Shown: piece by piece, positions 34,501-44,736 of the stretch | Layout: the number at the start of each line of letters is the position of its first letter | Numbering within the stretch: the first letter of the stretch is position 1 | Source: Heliopora coerulea | Taxonomy: Eukaryota > Cnidaria > Anthozoa > Scleralcyonacea > Helioporidae | Direction: 5' to 3' | Length of the DNA: 64,000 bases | Assembly: GCA_030142905.1 (NCBI GenBank) | Contig: JASJOG010000094.1 | Span: forward strand, 990,501-1,054,500 | The notes under the pieces: model-generated | The model's input: the letters and a program-made list of their open reading frames with translations, nothing else | Databases searched by the model: none | What the model was told of the DNA's origin: nothing | Translations under genes and position numbers: made by a program

Positions 34501-37500
34501 AGGTCAGGTTCGCCTGTATTTGTATCTGGCTCGTCCGTGATAAGCGGGCGGTCGTATTAGTCATGGAGGTGTGATATTTGGCGAGAAGCAATGGGTGTGG
34601 TTGTGTAGGCGTTAATTATCAGTTTGTGTTATCAGTTAATTATCAGCTAAACAGCAGTCACAACAGTACAGTATTTGCCACAGCAGTAGTGGTCAGGAAA
34701 ATTTATGGCAGAACAACAAACCTGTTCCTGTTGAAACGTCAGTCACTTCAACCAACAGTCTTTCTCAAGACTACACTAACCTGGACGATCAACTTCCTCA
34801 AACATGTGACAATTTTTTTAATAGTAAACATGTTTTGGCAAACTTATACTATCTTCAGTACAGGAAATGAATTAAGTATTTGACAGAAGCTTGTGAGTCA
34901 TCTAATTGATATGTTGTGGGGAGAACTTAGGTGAAGGATTATATAGGTTTCTAAGTGAGGACAAATTTGATGGCATACGATCTATTGATCATTGATATGA
35001 TCTATCTATGACCTATATGATTGTTACTGCTACTGTTGTTTTATTGCTGTGATTTTAATCACTACTGACATAGTTGTTCTTGCAGTTACTTTGTTCTTAT
35101 CAATCTTTAGCAATAGCTCCCCCCAATATTTTTGATGAGGGCTTAAACCCCCTAAGGTCATTCCATATTAATGTTTAATTTCTGGTCCTTTACCCCCTAT
35201 CATTTTTTTCAAGAAAGTCATTTTTTAGGGCCTAATGTTTAATTCGTGATCTTAGTCATGTAAAGTGTTCTCAAAACTGTCAATTTTAAACTGATTTGAA
35301 CTTGTGTTTGCATACTTTATCAATAAATGTGAACTCTGTTGTTTATATTAAAGTGTTATTCTATTGTCTGTTTCTTATACTCACTTGTACAATTACTTTA
35401 ACTAGCATTCAACACTACACAACAGTGCACAGCTGGGAGAGCAGAGTGATATTTTGAGTGGGAAGGCTAGTTTTACAAATACAGCCTTTTGCATGTTTCC
35501 CTGGAAAATTTCACAAAAAATGTCAGAAAAGTAGTTGTTTCAATGTTACTTCAAAAAGAAAGCGGGGCTACAGCCCCATTGGCTGTGCCATCCCTGCACA
35601 GGGGATGTATATTCATGATTCCTGGCAAGTTTAAATTGGTCCTGTTGTCCTTACCAATCACCTATGCATGTCCAGCTGCAGACAGGCATATAGGATGAGA
35701 AACTAAAGATTAATTTGGAGTGGCTCAATATTTTGGGCTGCTAAGAATTTGCTTGTGATCTTGCTTAACTGATAGTGCAGGAAAGTTCTATCCTTTTTGA
35801 TATCTTTAACAATGTGAGGAATAACACAAAGATGCAAAAGAACTCTTCATATTTCTTTATGTAACTTATTCAAATTTTGGTTGTGGTAGTGGAATGCACT
35901 CCACTTGTTCAACTTTTCTATAAAAATTAGCTTTCCCCCAATATTAAACATGTTCCACTCCCAATGTCTGCTGCTGCTGTGTCATGTACTCTAGGTATCT
36001 TTTATTAAACCTCAGCACACTTCAAATTTCATCCATATTTGTGTTATAGATCACATGGAATATTCTTGTAGATATGGGACATGACGAACTCAAACAAGTT
36101 GGCATCAGTGCTTATGGCCATCGACACAGAATCCTAAAAGCTGTGGAAGAAAGGGTGACAAATTTGGTACCAGGTAAAATGTTACTGGTTGTAACTAATA
36201 TTTACACAATGATCCTCTAATGTTTTGTTGATTAACATGGGAGAAAAAACCCCTACTAAATTTAAACATATTTGGCAATAGAATCTCACTACTTGAGATA
36301 TTTGTCATCCTCCTCTATTACAACATTTGATTTAGAGTAAACAATAACAAGAATGATAAAATAGGTAGGTGTGTTTGTGATTATCATACAAATGATTGAG
36401 CACTGAGAAATGAAAAATATTTGTGTCATCTGAGGACACTTGAAATTGAATTGGATATTGGTTTTAGGGCTCATTTGTGTGATAAGTAAAATCATGTGGC
36501 ATTACTCAGAGTAAAATACTTAAGTGTGCCCTTGCCCCTGACCGGGTTTACACTGGCCATTGGCAATCTGAAGATACAGTGCCCGGACTTGCGGACTGCA
36601 GTGAAATAAACCAAAATTTCATTAGTGCTGAGGACAAAAGAGGAGGTAAGGATGCCCTTCTTGGGGATTAAAAGGTGGCATTTTGTGAGGAAACTATTAC
36701 AGAGGTATTTGTTTTGGTTAGAAAATAATAGGATTCTAGAGGTTACTTGATTTTTTCAGTTGATGGAGCACGAAAGGGAAAGAATGACAAACTTTATTTG
36801 GTTTTCGGTAACAAAAAATTCCAAATCTGTTGTTGGGTTTAAGCTTTATTGAGGACTGTTTTTAATTACGGCAACAAAAGCTTGTGCATGTGTTTCTTTC
36901 CCAGAGTGAAAAAACATCTAACTTAGGTATTCATTTGTTGACGCTTTTAAAAATCTTGTAGTAAATTATACTCTAAAAAAGACATGTTTCTTTGCAGTAG
37001 CGTTATGAAATTTATTGAAGTTTGACGAGCTTTCGTCTTGGAAATCTAGGACTTCCTCGAAGTGTGACTGACATTGTAAAATGTTTACTTTATACTCTAG
37101 AATGTGGTACAACTTTATGGTGACAAGTTTAAGTTACTGAGGTAGCCAGCCCACCCAACTTTATGCAGTCTTTAAGGCCACTTACATGTGTATGACATCT
37201 TTGAGTTGAAAAACTACCATTTTTAAAAACTATGACAATGCTGTTACCTGTTAACTAGCCTTGTAATGTTTGCTAAGTATTTACGGTTTTGTAGTAACCT
37301 GGAGAGGAAGTTTATTTCTAAAAATTTGAGTTCAGTTTTCCTTAGTGATTACGGTCTCCAAAAGGTGGTTCGCGACTATATTTGGGGTCACATTAAAAAA
37401 AAAAAGCCCTTTGAAACCTCTAAATCAAATTTAACCATGTTTATGCTAATTTTCGCAGCTGAAGTGCGATTCCCAGTCACATGGTGACTGCGGTTGTTAA

Positions 37501-40500
37501 GTCTTGCGAAAGGCGAATCTTCTCATGACATTTAAGCCTTCAGTTCCCGGATCCTACATTTTGACATTAATGTCGCAATCAGCATGCAGACATTTTACCT
37601 ACCACTGAAATCATAAATTGTGAAACATTTTTCATAAATAGCAGTTTAATTTGAGCGAGCTAATGTGCAAATTAAGGTTGAAAGATACGATAGATATTGT
37701 GCTCGGTAACCGGTATTGAGAGTCACTAGTCTTCGCTCATTCACGGCAAATTTGCCACAACAAATGCTTGATCGTCGTTATTGGACAATATCTAAATTTT
37801 TCCAGGCGCTACATCATTTGGATAGAGGCACGTAATTTACGAATTAAAGTGGATCTTTCTTGTAATTTCATTGTAATGGTTAATGACGCTGTTTAACTCA
37901 TTAAGGGCGGGACTCGTTCCTTTGACGAGTAAAATCGTCGTGCATTAGCCAGAGTAAAATACCAATGTGCACCCCTGCTCCTTAATGGGTTAAAACATTT
38001 TCCCATCTTTCTTGTAATAATGTTCAGAACAAACCCTAAGATATTGCTGCTCATCCATTTGCATTAAATTTTAAAATAAATATGAACTGAGCTCAAAATG
38101 TTTACAAAAAGAGACATTTCTGAACTGTAAAGTTAAAATAGAGTAAACGTGTTTGAGAATATTTTGGTGACATTTGGTCGGTAGACTTTACGACATCTTT
38201 AGAGTAACGTATGAATACAGGGAGTAAGTTAGCACGTTGAATTATATTTACAAGGTATTGGACAACACAAATGTAATGAAGAAAGAAGAAGATGTGTGAA
38301 CACGAAACAGTGCGAGGAAGAGAGAGATAAATGAAAACAAGGGAAGGGGACAGAGGGTTGAGTTAGTCAGTTGAGTTCGGGTATAAATTTAGAAACAACA
38401 TGGCTTTCCCTAATTAAAAATTCCAAAGCGGAATTCAAATAGGAGACGATGAAAAAATGGTGAAATTCCGCGTTCTAGTTTATTGCAGCTGCCTTAGATA
38501 ATGACAAATTTGAAATTGGTGGAAAAGTAGATCATCAATTTGTAAAGTACGATGTGTCTATGTATAAAATGCCCATATACAGAGATTTTACAATCTCTAT
38601 TAACGCAAATTTTAACCAGCTAGTTTACAGACAAGTTGTTGGATTGATCGACTCTGGCAAACTTTGACATTTTACCTATTCTGAAACAATTTGCAAACTT
38701 TATATTTCTAGATTATGTGAACAGATTTGTAAAATATATAATTTGTGATCAATAGTAAATGGAAAATTTACAGAGATTTCGGTTTGAAAAGATGAAATGG
38801 CGCGATCATAACACTGCTGTGCTATAATGTCAGATATTGATTGAGAAGAAGGCGCTACGAGGAAGATTTCCTCATCAATCGTACGTGCTTATCGATAAGA
38901 TAAATGGTAGTGGTGTTTTTAACCATTTAAATTCTTAAACAGTCAGTTGTTAGTCACAGTTATTCACTGTGTTGTGGCAGCAATAGGCGACATTTCGCTA
39001 TTACTAATACTTGGCATGCAGTAATTGTTTTTACATTAAGTTTTCTATGTGTGTAATTTTTGAACAGTAGATTACTTTTGTATTTTAATTTGACATGTAG
39101 CTGTGAAGACATGATAAACTGATTAACGTTAATGTCAGTAATCTTGCAAAATATTGTTACTGTAGTGCCCTTTTTTAACGTGTAGCTTTGCTGCTAATTT
39201 AGCAAAATTCACAGCTATTGAGCATTTGATTTTGGCCGATACTCTCGCGCAAACTGGGAGGTAGTTTTTGAGATTATAATGGTTTTTTTGTTTGTTTTTT
39301 TATGCTAAATTATAAGAAATGGAGAAAATGACTAACGTTTTTGGTCATCCTCCCCAACTCAGTATAACAATTCCCAAGCTGAAGGATCTGCAGGTAACTT
39401 GCAAACCATGGGAATGCGCTCAGCTTCCGACGGATGTTTTGTGGCTGACTGTGACAGACGATGAATTCTTGGCGTGCTTTTTTTACCTTGGCAATGCCTT
39501 CAAGTCGTATGAAAAAGAACTTGGATATGTGCACTTCGGAGACGTTGGTGATGGTGAGAAGAAGGTAAAAGTGTCTTTAATTAGGTGCTCTAGAGGTGCC
39601 AGACAGGTTGGTGGTGCGCAAAATGTCGTCCAAAATGCTGTGAAAATTCTGAAATCAAAAGCCGTATTTTCTGTTGGGTTTTGTGGAGGGTTGAGGAAAG
39701 AGAAAGCAAAGCTGGGAGATGTGGTGATCTCGTCAAAGCTATCGACGTATGATGAAAAGAAAATTATCGGTGATGAGCAGCAGTGGTGTGGCAATACTAT
39801 AAACGTGAGCAGACATATCGGGGACCTGATGAGAACAGCTGCCGACGGTTGGAGAGCTCCTCTGCTTGATCCAGAAGCACTTAAGGTGGAGGTCCATCGC
39901 GATGGGGAAATTCTATCTGGTCCAGAGCTGGCAAATTGCCCGAGAGGAAGTGAAAAGCTTGTGAAACAGTTTCCTGGAGCAATTGCAATTGAAGCGGAGG
40001 GCCAAGGTAAGATTGTGATAAATGTTTTGAAATTTGTCTGTTAGCTTAATATGTTTCGAAGGCATTCTTTAAAATTTAAAAGCAGTACCTTTAAGGTTTG
40101 CTTCATTTTAAGGAGTCTACACTGCAGCATTTGATCTGGAAGTTGAATGGGTAATCATTAAAGGAATCTCGCATTATGTTGAGAGCAGTGAATGTGGAGT
40201 TAAACAGTGGGAACCTTTTGCCTCCGCTATGGCCGCGTCAGTGGCTATGCACATTTTGAAAGAGCCAGACGTCCTAAAGAATTGGCGTCACTATCAAGGA
40301 ACGAACGAAAGCAATGTAAAAGGTAAAATTACAATGAATAAAAGTTATATTTCTAAGTGGAGAGGCACAGTGGGTGGCAGCCCTTGTGCCCACTCAACAG
40401 GGAGCTGAACAATTGACGATTACCGTAATTTGTGTATTAAACGCCTCAGGCGTTTATTTAAAAATTGGTATTTTGGTTCCGGCTATGAATAGGGATCCGG

Positions 40501-43500
40501 CGTTTATTAGTGAGGTATTATTTTGTGAGATTTATTAAGGTTGATTTATTATGATCGACAGTTCAATGCATTAACACACGATTTGTAACGAAGAAGGGAA
40601 AAAACCGGGGAAATTTCAAATCGTTGCTTTCGTGACGAAGCTGAGAAATATAAAGAGCCCAGTACGGTGAAATGCTTTCCCTGATAGTGAAAAAGTACTT
40701 AAGAAACAGAAGACGTCTTTTGACCTTGAAACAGGCCGGCGAGAAGTTAAAAGAAAACGGGAGAAGCTTGTGAAACAAAAGACGATTTTGTAGTGTTTAG
40801 CACTTTTTGAGTGTATTTTTAACTTCGTAAGCGCCTCTATCGGTCGATTGGGTGTCTCGGGCAATGTTTTGTGTCTCTTTTATAACAAAGCCGTTACGAT
40901 GCCTGGTGACGATGACTCATTGACAGACTAATTATGGGGGTAGTGAATAGAAAACGGTTGAGAATGTCTGTACCCTTTCCTGACCAGGTTTTCAGGAGGT
41001 CTCCTCTTGGCGAGGAAAATCGTCTGGGGTTAACGAAAGAAAAATGAATAAGTTTCGAAATGACAACAGTGCTCATTAAAGGGTTAAAAGCTATTGTGTT
41101 TGTTCAAAATGGACATTTAAGTTAAAAAGCTGTTTTAAGTATTTGTAAATTTAGATTCAGAATAGCAATTAAGTTGACTAATTTTCAATAATTTATCGAA
41201 ACATTATTATATAATTTTAAAACGCATATATATTTAATATCTTAGAACCAAGTCGTTTTTGTGTCCTTCCACCTAAACCATCACACTGCGTGGCGAAACG
41301 AGAAGAGACTGTTTGGAGACTTGGCCAAAAGATGCAAGAACTCCGCTGCCATCATCGAAATTCTGTGACAAGCTTATATCTTTCAGGAAATCCCGGATGT
41401 GGTAAAACTCAGATGGCCAGGTTACTTGGTGAAGCAATGTATGCGGAGAAGAATTTGTCGTTTGTATTTACCTTGGGTGCTTCATCGCCAGAACCACTGT
41501 ATGATTCAATGTTTCATCTTGCTTTAAGACTGGGTTATAATGAAGATTTTCTGCAGAAAGAGATATCAGAAGGTTCATATCACGAGAAGTTCAACAAGCT
41601 TTGCAGTTTAGTTAGCGTCAAAGCTAATTCCCATCACAGCTGGCTATTAATTGTGGACGGACTGGGCGTAAGTGGTATGAAAGAAGAAATGAAGTTCTGG
41701 CGCGGAAGTCGTGGCATCCAAAACTGGGGAGCTGGTCAGCTGATCATAACCACACAGAGAGAAGATGACATCCCAGTAGGTGATAATGTGATGGAAGAAT
41801 CTTTAAAGAATGGCTTGGGTCATGATGAAGCCGTAAATTTTTTAAAAGAAATTTCATTTATCGGGCAGCAAGATGAAAGCATTGGTGAAACACTAGAACA
41901 AGTTGTCGAAGAGTTAGATTACCAGCCATTAGCATTGGCCAATGCTGCGATTTACGCAAATGAATTGTCAAAGGCGAAGAAGAAAGTGACATGGAGGGAT
42001 TACCTTGCAAAATTGCAGTTGGGGAAGCGAGAACTAATGGAAAACAGTGCAGCAAAAAAAAATGAGGCATATTCATACGGCATGGTAGTAGCTACACGTC
42101 TTGTTGTAGAGGAACTTTTGGCGTCTTCTGATATTTTCAAACATATCTTCGTAGCGTTTACCCTCTGTGCCAATGCAATAGTTCCAGCTGACCTGATAGC
42201 AAAGTATGTAGCGAGCAACATGGCGAATGTCGATGACGACGAAGTTCTTATTGTTTTAAAGAATTGTTGCCTGTTTTTGTGGAACGAAGACCCCATGGTA
42301 AATAGTTTGATGGTTCATCGAGTTGTCTACCAATGTTTTGTGACGGTACTTCACAGAAATATAAATTATTCTTCGAGGGTAGATTTTTTCTACAAGTGGT
42401 TAACTCAATTAGAAAGTTGCGTGAAAGTTAATCTCGCGGAAGAAAATCCATCGACCTATGCTACCTTATCCCTTCTAAAACCCCACCTGCCGAAAGGTGA
42501 TCATAAAAAGCAATGCTTCATCCCACCAACCAGTAATTCAAGCGACCCAACTACACAAGCTGAATTCTTACTAGGAGAATTTCTTTTAAAAATTACAGCA
42601 TTTCGTGATGTTTATCACAGGACATTCGATCTTGAAAAGGATGTTAATTACACGAACTACATCCTAAAGATTCTGCGTTCCATTCATGGAAATAATCATC
42701 CGGCCACTATCAGGACTTTGAATGATCTTGGTAATGTGTATTACACTCTTGGTGATCTAAAGAAAGCCGAGGAACACATCTTGGAAGCTTTGAAAATAGA
42801 GAAAACATGGTACGGGGACAGTCATCCGGACGTTGCCGCGTCTTTGAATAATATTGGACGTGTGTATGCCAATCTTGGTGATCTAAGGAAAGACGAGGAG
42901 CACTTCTTGGAAGCTCGGAAAATATGGAAATCATGCTACGGGGACAGTCATCCGCACGTTGCCGCGTCTTTGAATAATCTGGGACTTGTGTATGCCACTC
43001 TTGGTGATCTAAAGAAAGCCGAGGAGCACTTCTTGGAAGCTTTGAAAATAAGGAAAACATGCTACGGGGACAATCATCCGCACGTTGCCGGGTCTTTGAA
43101 TAATCTGGGACTTGTGTATGATAATCTTGGTGATCTAAAGAAAGCCGAGGAGCACTACTTAGAAGCTTTGAAAATAAAGAAATCGTGCTACGGGGATAGT
43201 CATCCGGACGTTGTCTTGTCTTTGAATAATCTGGGACTTGTGTATGCCAGTCTTGGTGATCTAAAGAAAGCCGAGGAGCACTACTTGGAAGCTTTGAAAA
43301 TATGGAAATCATGCTACGGGGACAGTCATCCGCACGTTGCCTTGTGTTTGAATAGCCTGGGACTTGTTTATAGAAGTTTTGGTGATCCAAAGAAAGCCGA
43401 GGAGCACTTCCTGGAAGCTTTGAAAATAAGGGAAACATGCTACGGGGATAGTCATCCGGACGTTGCCTTGTCTTTGAATAATCTGGGACTTGTGTATGCC

Positions 43501-44736
43501 ACTCTTGGTGATCTAAAGAAAGCCGAGGAGCACTACTTGAAAGGTTTGAAAATATGGAAATCGTGCTACGGGGACAGTCATCCGGACATTGCCTTGTCTT
43601 TGAATGGTCTGGGACTTGTGTATGCCGGTCTTGGTGATCTAAAGAAAGCCGAAAAGCACTACTTGAAAGCTTTGAAAATATGGAAATCGTGCTACGGGGA
43701 CAGTCATCCGGACATTGCCTTGTCTTTGAATAATCTGGGACTTGTGTATGCCAATCTTGGTGATCTAAAGAAAGCCGAGGAGCACTACTTGGAAGCTTTT
43801 AAAATATCGAAATCATGCTACGGGGACAGTCATCCGGACGTTGCCTTGTCTTTGAATAGTCTGGGACTTGTGTATACCGATCTTGGTGATCTAAAGAAAG
43901 CCGAGGAGCACTACTTGAAAGGTTTGAAAATATGGAAATCGTGCTACGGGGACAGTCATCCGAACATTGCCGCATCTTCGAATAATCTGGGACTTGTGTA
44001 TGCCGATCTTGGTGATCTAAAGAAAGCCGAGGAGCACTACTTGGAAGCTTTGAAAATATCGAAATCGTGCTACGGGGACAGTCATCCGGACATTGCCGCA
44101 TCTTTGAATAATCTGGGACTTGTTTATAGAAATCTTGGTGATCTAAAGAAAGCAGAGGAGCACTTGTTGGAAGGTTTGAAAATAAGGGAAACATGCTACG
44201 GGGACAGTCATCCGGACGTTGCCTTGTCTTTGAATAATCTGGGATTTGTGCATGCCACTCTTGGTGATCTGAAGAAAGCCGAGGAGCACTACTTGGAAGG
44301 TTTGAAAATAAGGAAAACATGCTACGGGGACAGTCATCCGGACGTTGCCTTGTCTTTGAATAATCTGGGACTTGTGCATGCCACTCTTGGTGATCTGAAG
44401 AAAGCCGAGGAGCACTACTTGGAAGGTTTGAAAATAAAGAAATCATGCTACGGGGACAGCCATCCGGACGTTGCCTTGTCGTTGAATAGTCTGGGACGTG
44501 TGTATGCCGGTCTTGGTGATCTAAAGAAAGCCGAGGAGCACTACTTGGAAGCTTTGAAAATATGGAAATCATGCCACGGGGACATTCATCCGCACGTTGC
44601 GTTGTGTTTGAATAATCTGGGACTTGTGTATGCCGATCTTGGTGATCTAAAGAAAGCCGAGGAGCACTACTTGGAAGCTTTGAAAATAAAGAAATCATGC
44701 TACGGAACAGTCGTCAGGACGTTGCCTTGTTATTGA
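28400..44736 (+). CDS. SAM - nucleoside phosphorylase - NB-ARC - TPR protein (NLR-like STAND sensor), partial 5' end
   Basis: Joining exons 28400-28592, 31575-31660, 36050-36173, 39317-40006, 40113-40322 and 41246-44736 keeps one open frame of about 1,600 residues, with AG acceptors and GT donors at every join. Domains in order: low-complexity N-terminus, SAM (70 aa over two exons), PNP/MTAN-type nucleoside phosphorylase (300 aa over two exons), NB-ARC-like STAND ATPase, winged-helix-like region, and 16 TPRs of 42 aa. Combinations of a phosphorylase effector, STAND ATPase and TPR are known from fungal and bacterial NLR-like conflict proteins and from coral NLR surveys. By analogy this is likely an intracytoplasmic sensor; I infer that function. 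The first exon and start codon are not fixed: ATGs at 28355 and 28373 are in frame but a good acceptor at 28399 suggests an upstream exon. A single-base loss shortens the TPR array at the 3' end. Confidence 0.82.
29617..30676 (+). mobile_element. LINE 3' fragment in intron 1, split by a hAT-like insertion
   Basis: A C-terminal LINE RT tail reads [20 protein letters not shown] to the stop at 29727-29729, followed by 3' UTR and a TTGACTT-type tail at about 30656-30676. A 701-bp element (29845-30545) interrupts the UTR. Same general type of tail as at 62.3 kb. Strongly 5' truncated. Confidence 0.62.
29845..30545 (-). mobile_element. hAT-like element with a transposase C-terminal remnant
   Basis: Ends are CAGGCCTCTCA and its reverse complement TGAGAGGCCTG. 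Flanks share AATTTA, but an exact 8-bp target duplication is not visible. The minus strand encodes [13 protein letters not shown], resembling the end of a hAT dimerisation region, then an acidic C-terminus [21 protein letters not shown] run of 11 G occurs at 29930-29940. The N-terminal transposase is deleted, so it is non-autonomous. Confidence 0.55.
31575..31660 (+). CDS. SAM domain, first exon
   Basis: Enters in phase 1 after TTCAG and reads [20 protein letters not shown] then QQEQ, the first two helices of a SAM domain (x-FL-x-x-L-x-L-x-x-Y/L). The donor CAG/GTTTGT leaves in phase 0. The last 15 bases and the donor lie inside a 90-bp block repeated in inverted orientation at 34647-34736. 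Confidence 0.75.
31646..31735 (+). repeat. 90-bp source block, copied in inverse at 34647-34736
   Basis: Covers the last 15 bases of the first SAM exon, its 5' splice site and 75 bases of intron. By direct reading it is identical over 90 bases to the reverse complement of 34647-34736. Confidence 0.9.
32030..32994 (-). mobile_element. Second pogo-type transposon with a HIRAN-like remnant
   Basis: TA on both sides (32028-32029 and 32995-32996). Left end CAGTGGAACCCCGCCTTACG, right end complementary to CAGTGGAACCCCATTAATAT, with sub-terminal repeats GTTAATACGACCAC. The terminal sequence differs from the element at 23.6 kb, so it is a separate family. The minus strand encodes [20 protein letters not shown] then KFMG at about 32575-32485, the end of a HIRAN-like domain. 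Located in intron 1-2 of the NLR-like gene. Confidence 0.8.
32308..32600 (-). pseudogene. HIRAN-like C-terminal fragment
   Basis: A 72-codon ORF (32308-32526) plus its upstream extension shows [16 protein letters not shown] followed by a Lys/Arg-rich tail (KKKARKRQ). It corresponds to the VNRGGSHGLEIP part of the fragment at 24.0 kb. The N-terminal half is missing. Confidence 0.5.
34351..34807. mobile_element. Young Penelope-type insertion with captured host sequence
   Basis: Flanked by the 13-bp direct repeat GACAATTTTTTTA (34338-34350 and 34808-34820). Structure: a 31-base one-sided extension, a 75-bp arm (34382-34456), a body, and a second 75-bp arm (34733-34807) that is its exact reverse complement. 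The body begins with a hammerhead-like block (complement of CTGAAGATGACCGCCGCTAA) and contains at 34647-34736 a perfect inverted copy of 31646-31735, the exon-intron junction of the first SAM exon of the same gene. Architecture matches the Penelope element at 56.9-58.2 kb. Confidence 0.75.
34441..34500 (-). ncRNA. Hammerhead-like terminal motif in the intronic Penelope insertion
   Basis: On the minus strand: ACTCTGAAGATGACCGCCGC, loop TAAG, GGCTGTCGAAACGTCAGTC. CUGAAGA fits the hammerhead CUGANGA core. GAC-x-GCC pairs with GGC-x-GUC as stem II, then GAAAC. One extra U before stem II and a very short stem III make activity uncertain. Confidence 0.4.
34821..36049 (+). other. Intron sequence of the NLR-like gene
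   Basis: AT-rich. No repeat boundary or exon recognised. A short open frame at 35489-35698 has no recognisable content. Confidence 0.4.
36050..36173 (+). CDS. SAM domain, second exon
   Basis: Starts in phase 0 after TTATAG and reads [20 protein letters not shown] then [14 protein letters not shown], the last helices of a SAM domain (L-x-x-LGI-x-x-x-GHR-x-x-IL-x-x-I). Donor CCAG/GTAAAA in phase 1. With the previous exon it makes exactly 210 bases, a complete 70-residue module that can be inserted or skipped without changing frame. Confidence 0.8.
38150..38460 (-). mobile_element. Penelope-like 3' remnant in the intron before the phosphorylase exon
   Basis: The minus strand encodes [22 protein letters not shown], equivalent to the ELLIRESLLIDKFKPVLN end of the GIY-YIG nuclease at 57.9 kb. 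It is followed by a 3' UTR containing TTGTAAATATAATTCA and ACTCTAAAGATGTCGTAAAG, a degraded version of the terminal ACTCTGAAGATG block. Inactive. Confidence 0.6.
39317..40006 (+). CDS. Nucleoside phosphorylase (PNP/MTAN-like) domain, first exon
   Basis: Begins two bases before an ATG (39319) after TTATAAG, in phase 1, and ends CAAG/GTAAGA in phase 1. It reads [20 protein letters not shown], the substrate-strand [20 protein letters not shown], the core glycine loop [20 protein letters not shown] typical of MTAN/PNP_UDP folds, and the Glu-containing AIEAEGQG before the splice. The family removes or hydrolyses bases from nucleosides. In NLR-like proteins the domain sits at the effector position. 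Confidence 0.82.
40113..40322 (+). CDS. Nucleoside phosphorylase domain, second exon
   Basis: A 210-base phase 1-1 exon reading [20 protein letters not shown] then HYVESSECG and [20 protein letters not shown]. This is the final strand and helix of the PNP/MTAN fold. At the position where active family members have Asp (GISD), this protein has His (GISHY). Adaptive change, loss of catalysis and an error cannot be separated from one sequence. Confidence 0.8.
41246..44736 (+). CDS. NB-ARC-like ATPase and TPR array in one exon
   Basis: Enters in phase 1 after CTTAG. Walker A is [20 protein letters not shown] (about 41388-41447), Walker [10 protein letters not shown] (about 41638-41664), sensor-like QLIITTQRE (about 41737-41763), a GLPL-like [10 protein letters not shown] (about 41920-41949), and a winged-helix VHRVV (about 42314). 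These define a STAND ATPase close to NB-ARC. From 42697 sixteen TPRs of exactly 42 residues follow. The reading ends 11 residues after a one-base deletion around 44705; the next frame would continue a 17th TPR to about 44820. A GTG at 41290 lies in frame but is internal. Confidence 0.9.
42697..44712 (+). repeat. Array of 16 near-identical 126-bp TPR units
   Basis: Each unit encodes 42 residues of the kinesin-light-chain type, pattern [20 protein letters not shown] then [22 protein letters not shown]. Silent sites are almost identical between units, while a few codons vary, mostly non-synonymously. Units 1 and 2 are the most divergent. Such arrays form a superhelix that binds peptides or other ligands. 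Confidence 0.93.

Noticed and set aside
34578..34883. Plus-strand ORF resembling a minus-strand ORF at 31610-31798
   Set aside because: The similarity is explained by the 90-bp inverted copy of the exon-intron junction; neither ORF is a gene.
42710..44698. Long open frames on the minus strand through the TPR array (242 and 299 codons)
   Set aside because: They are antisense shadows. The 126-bp unit is a multiple of three and happens to lack stops in that frame, so the whole array stays open.
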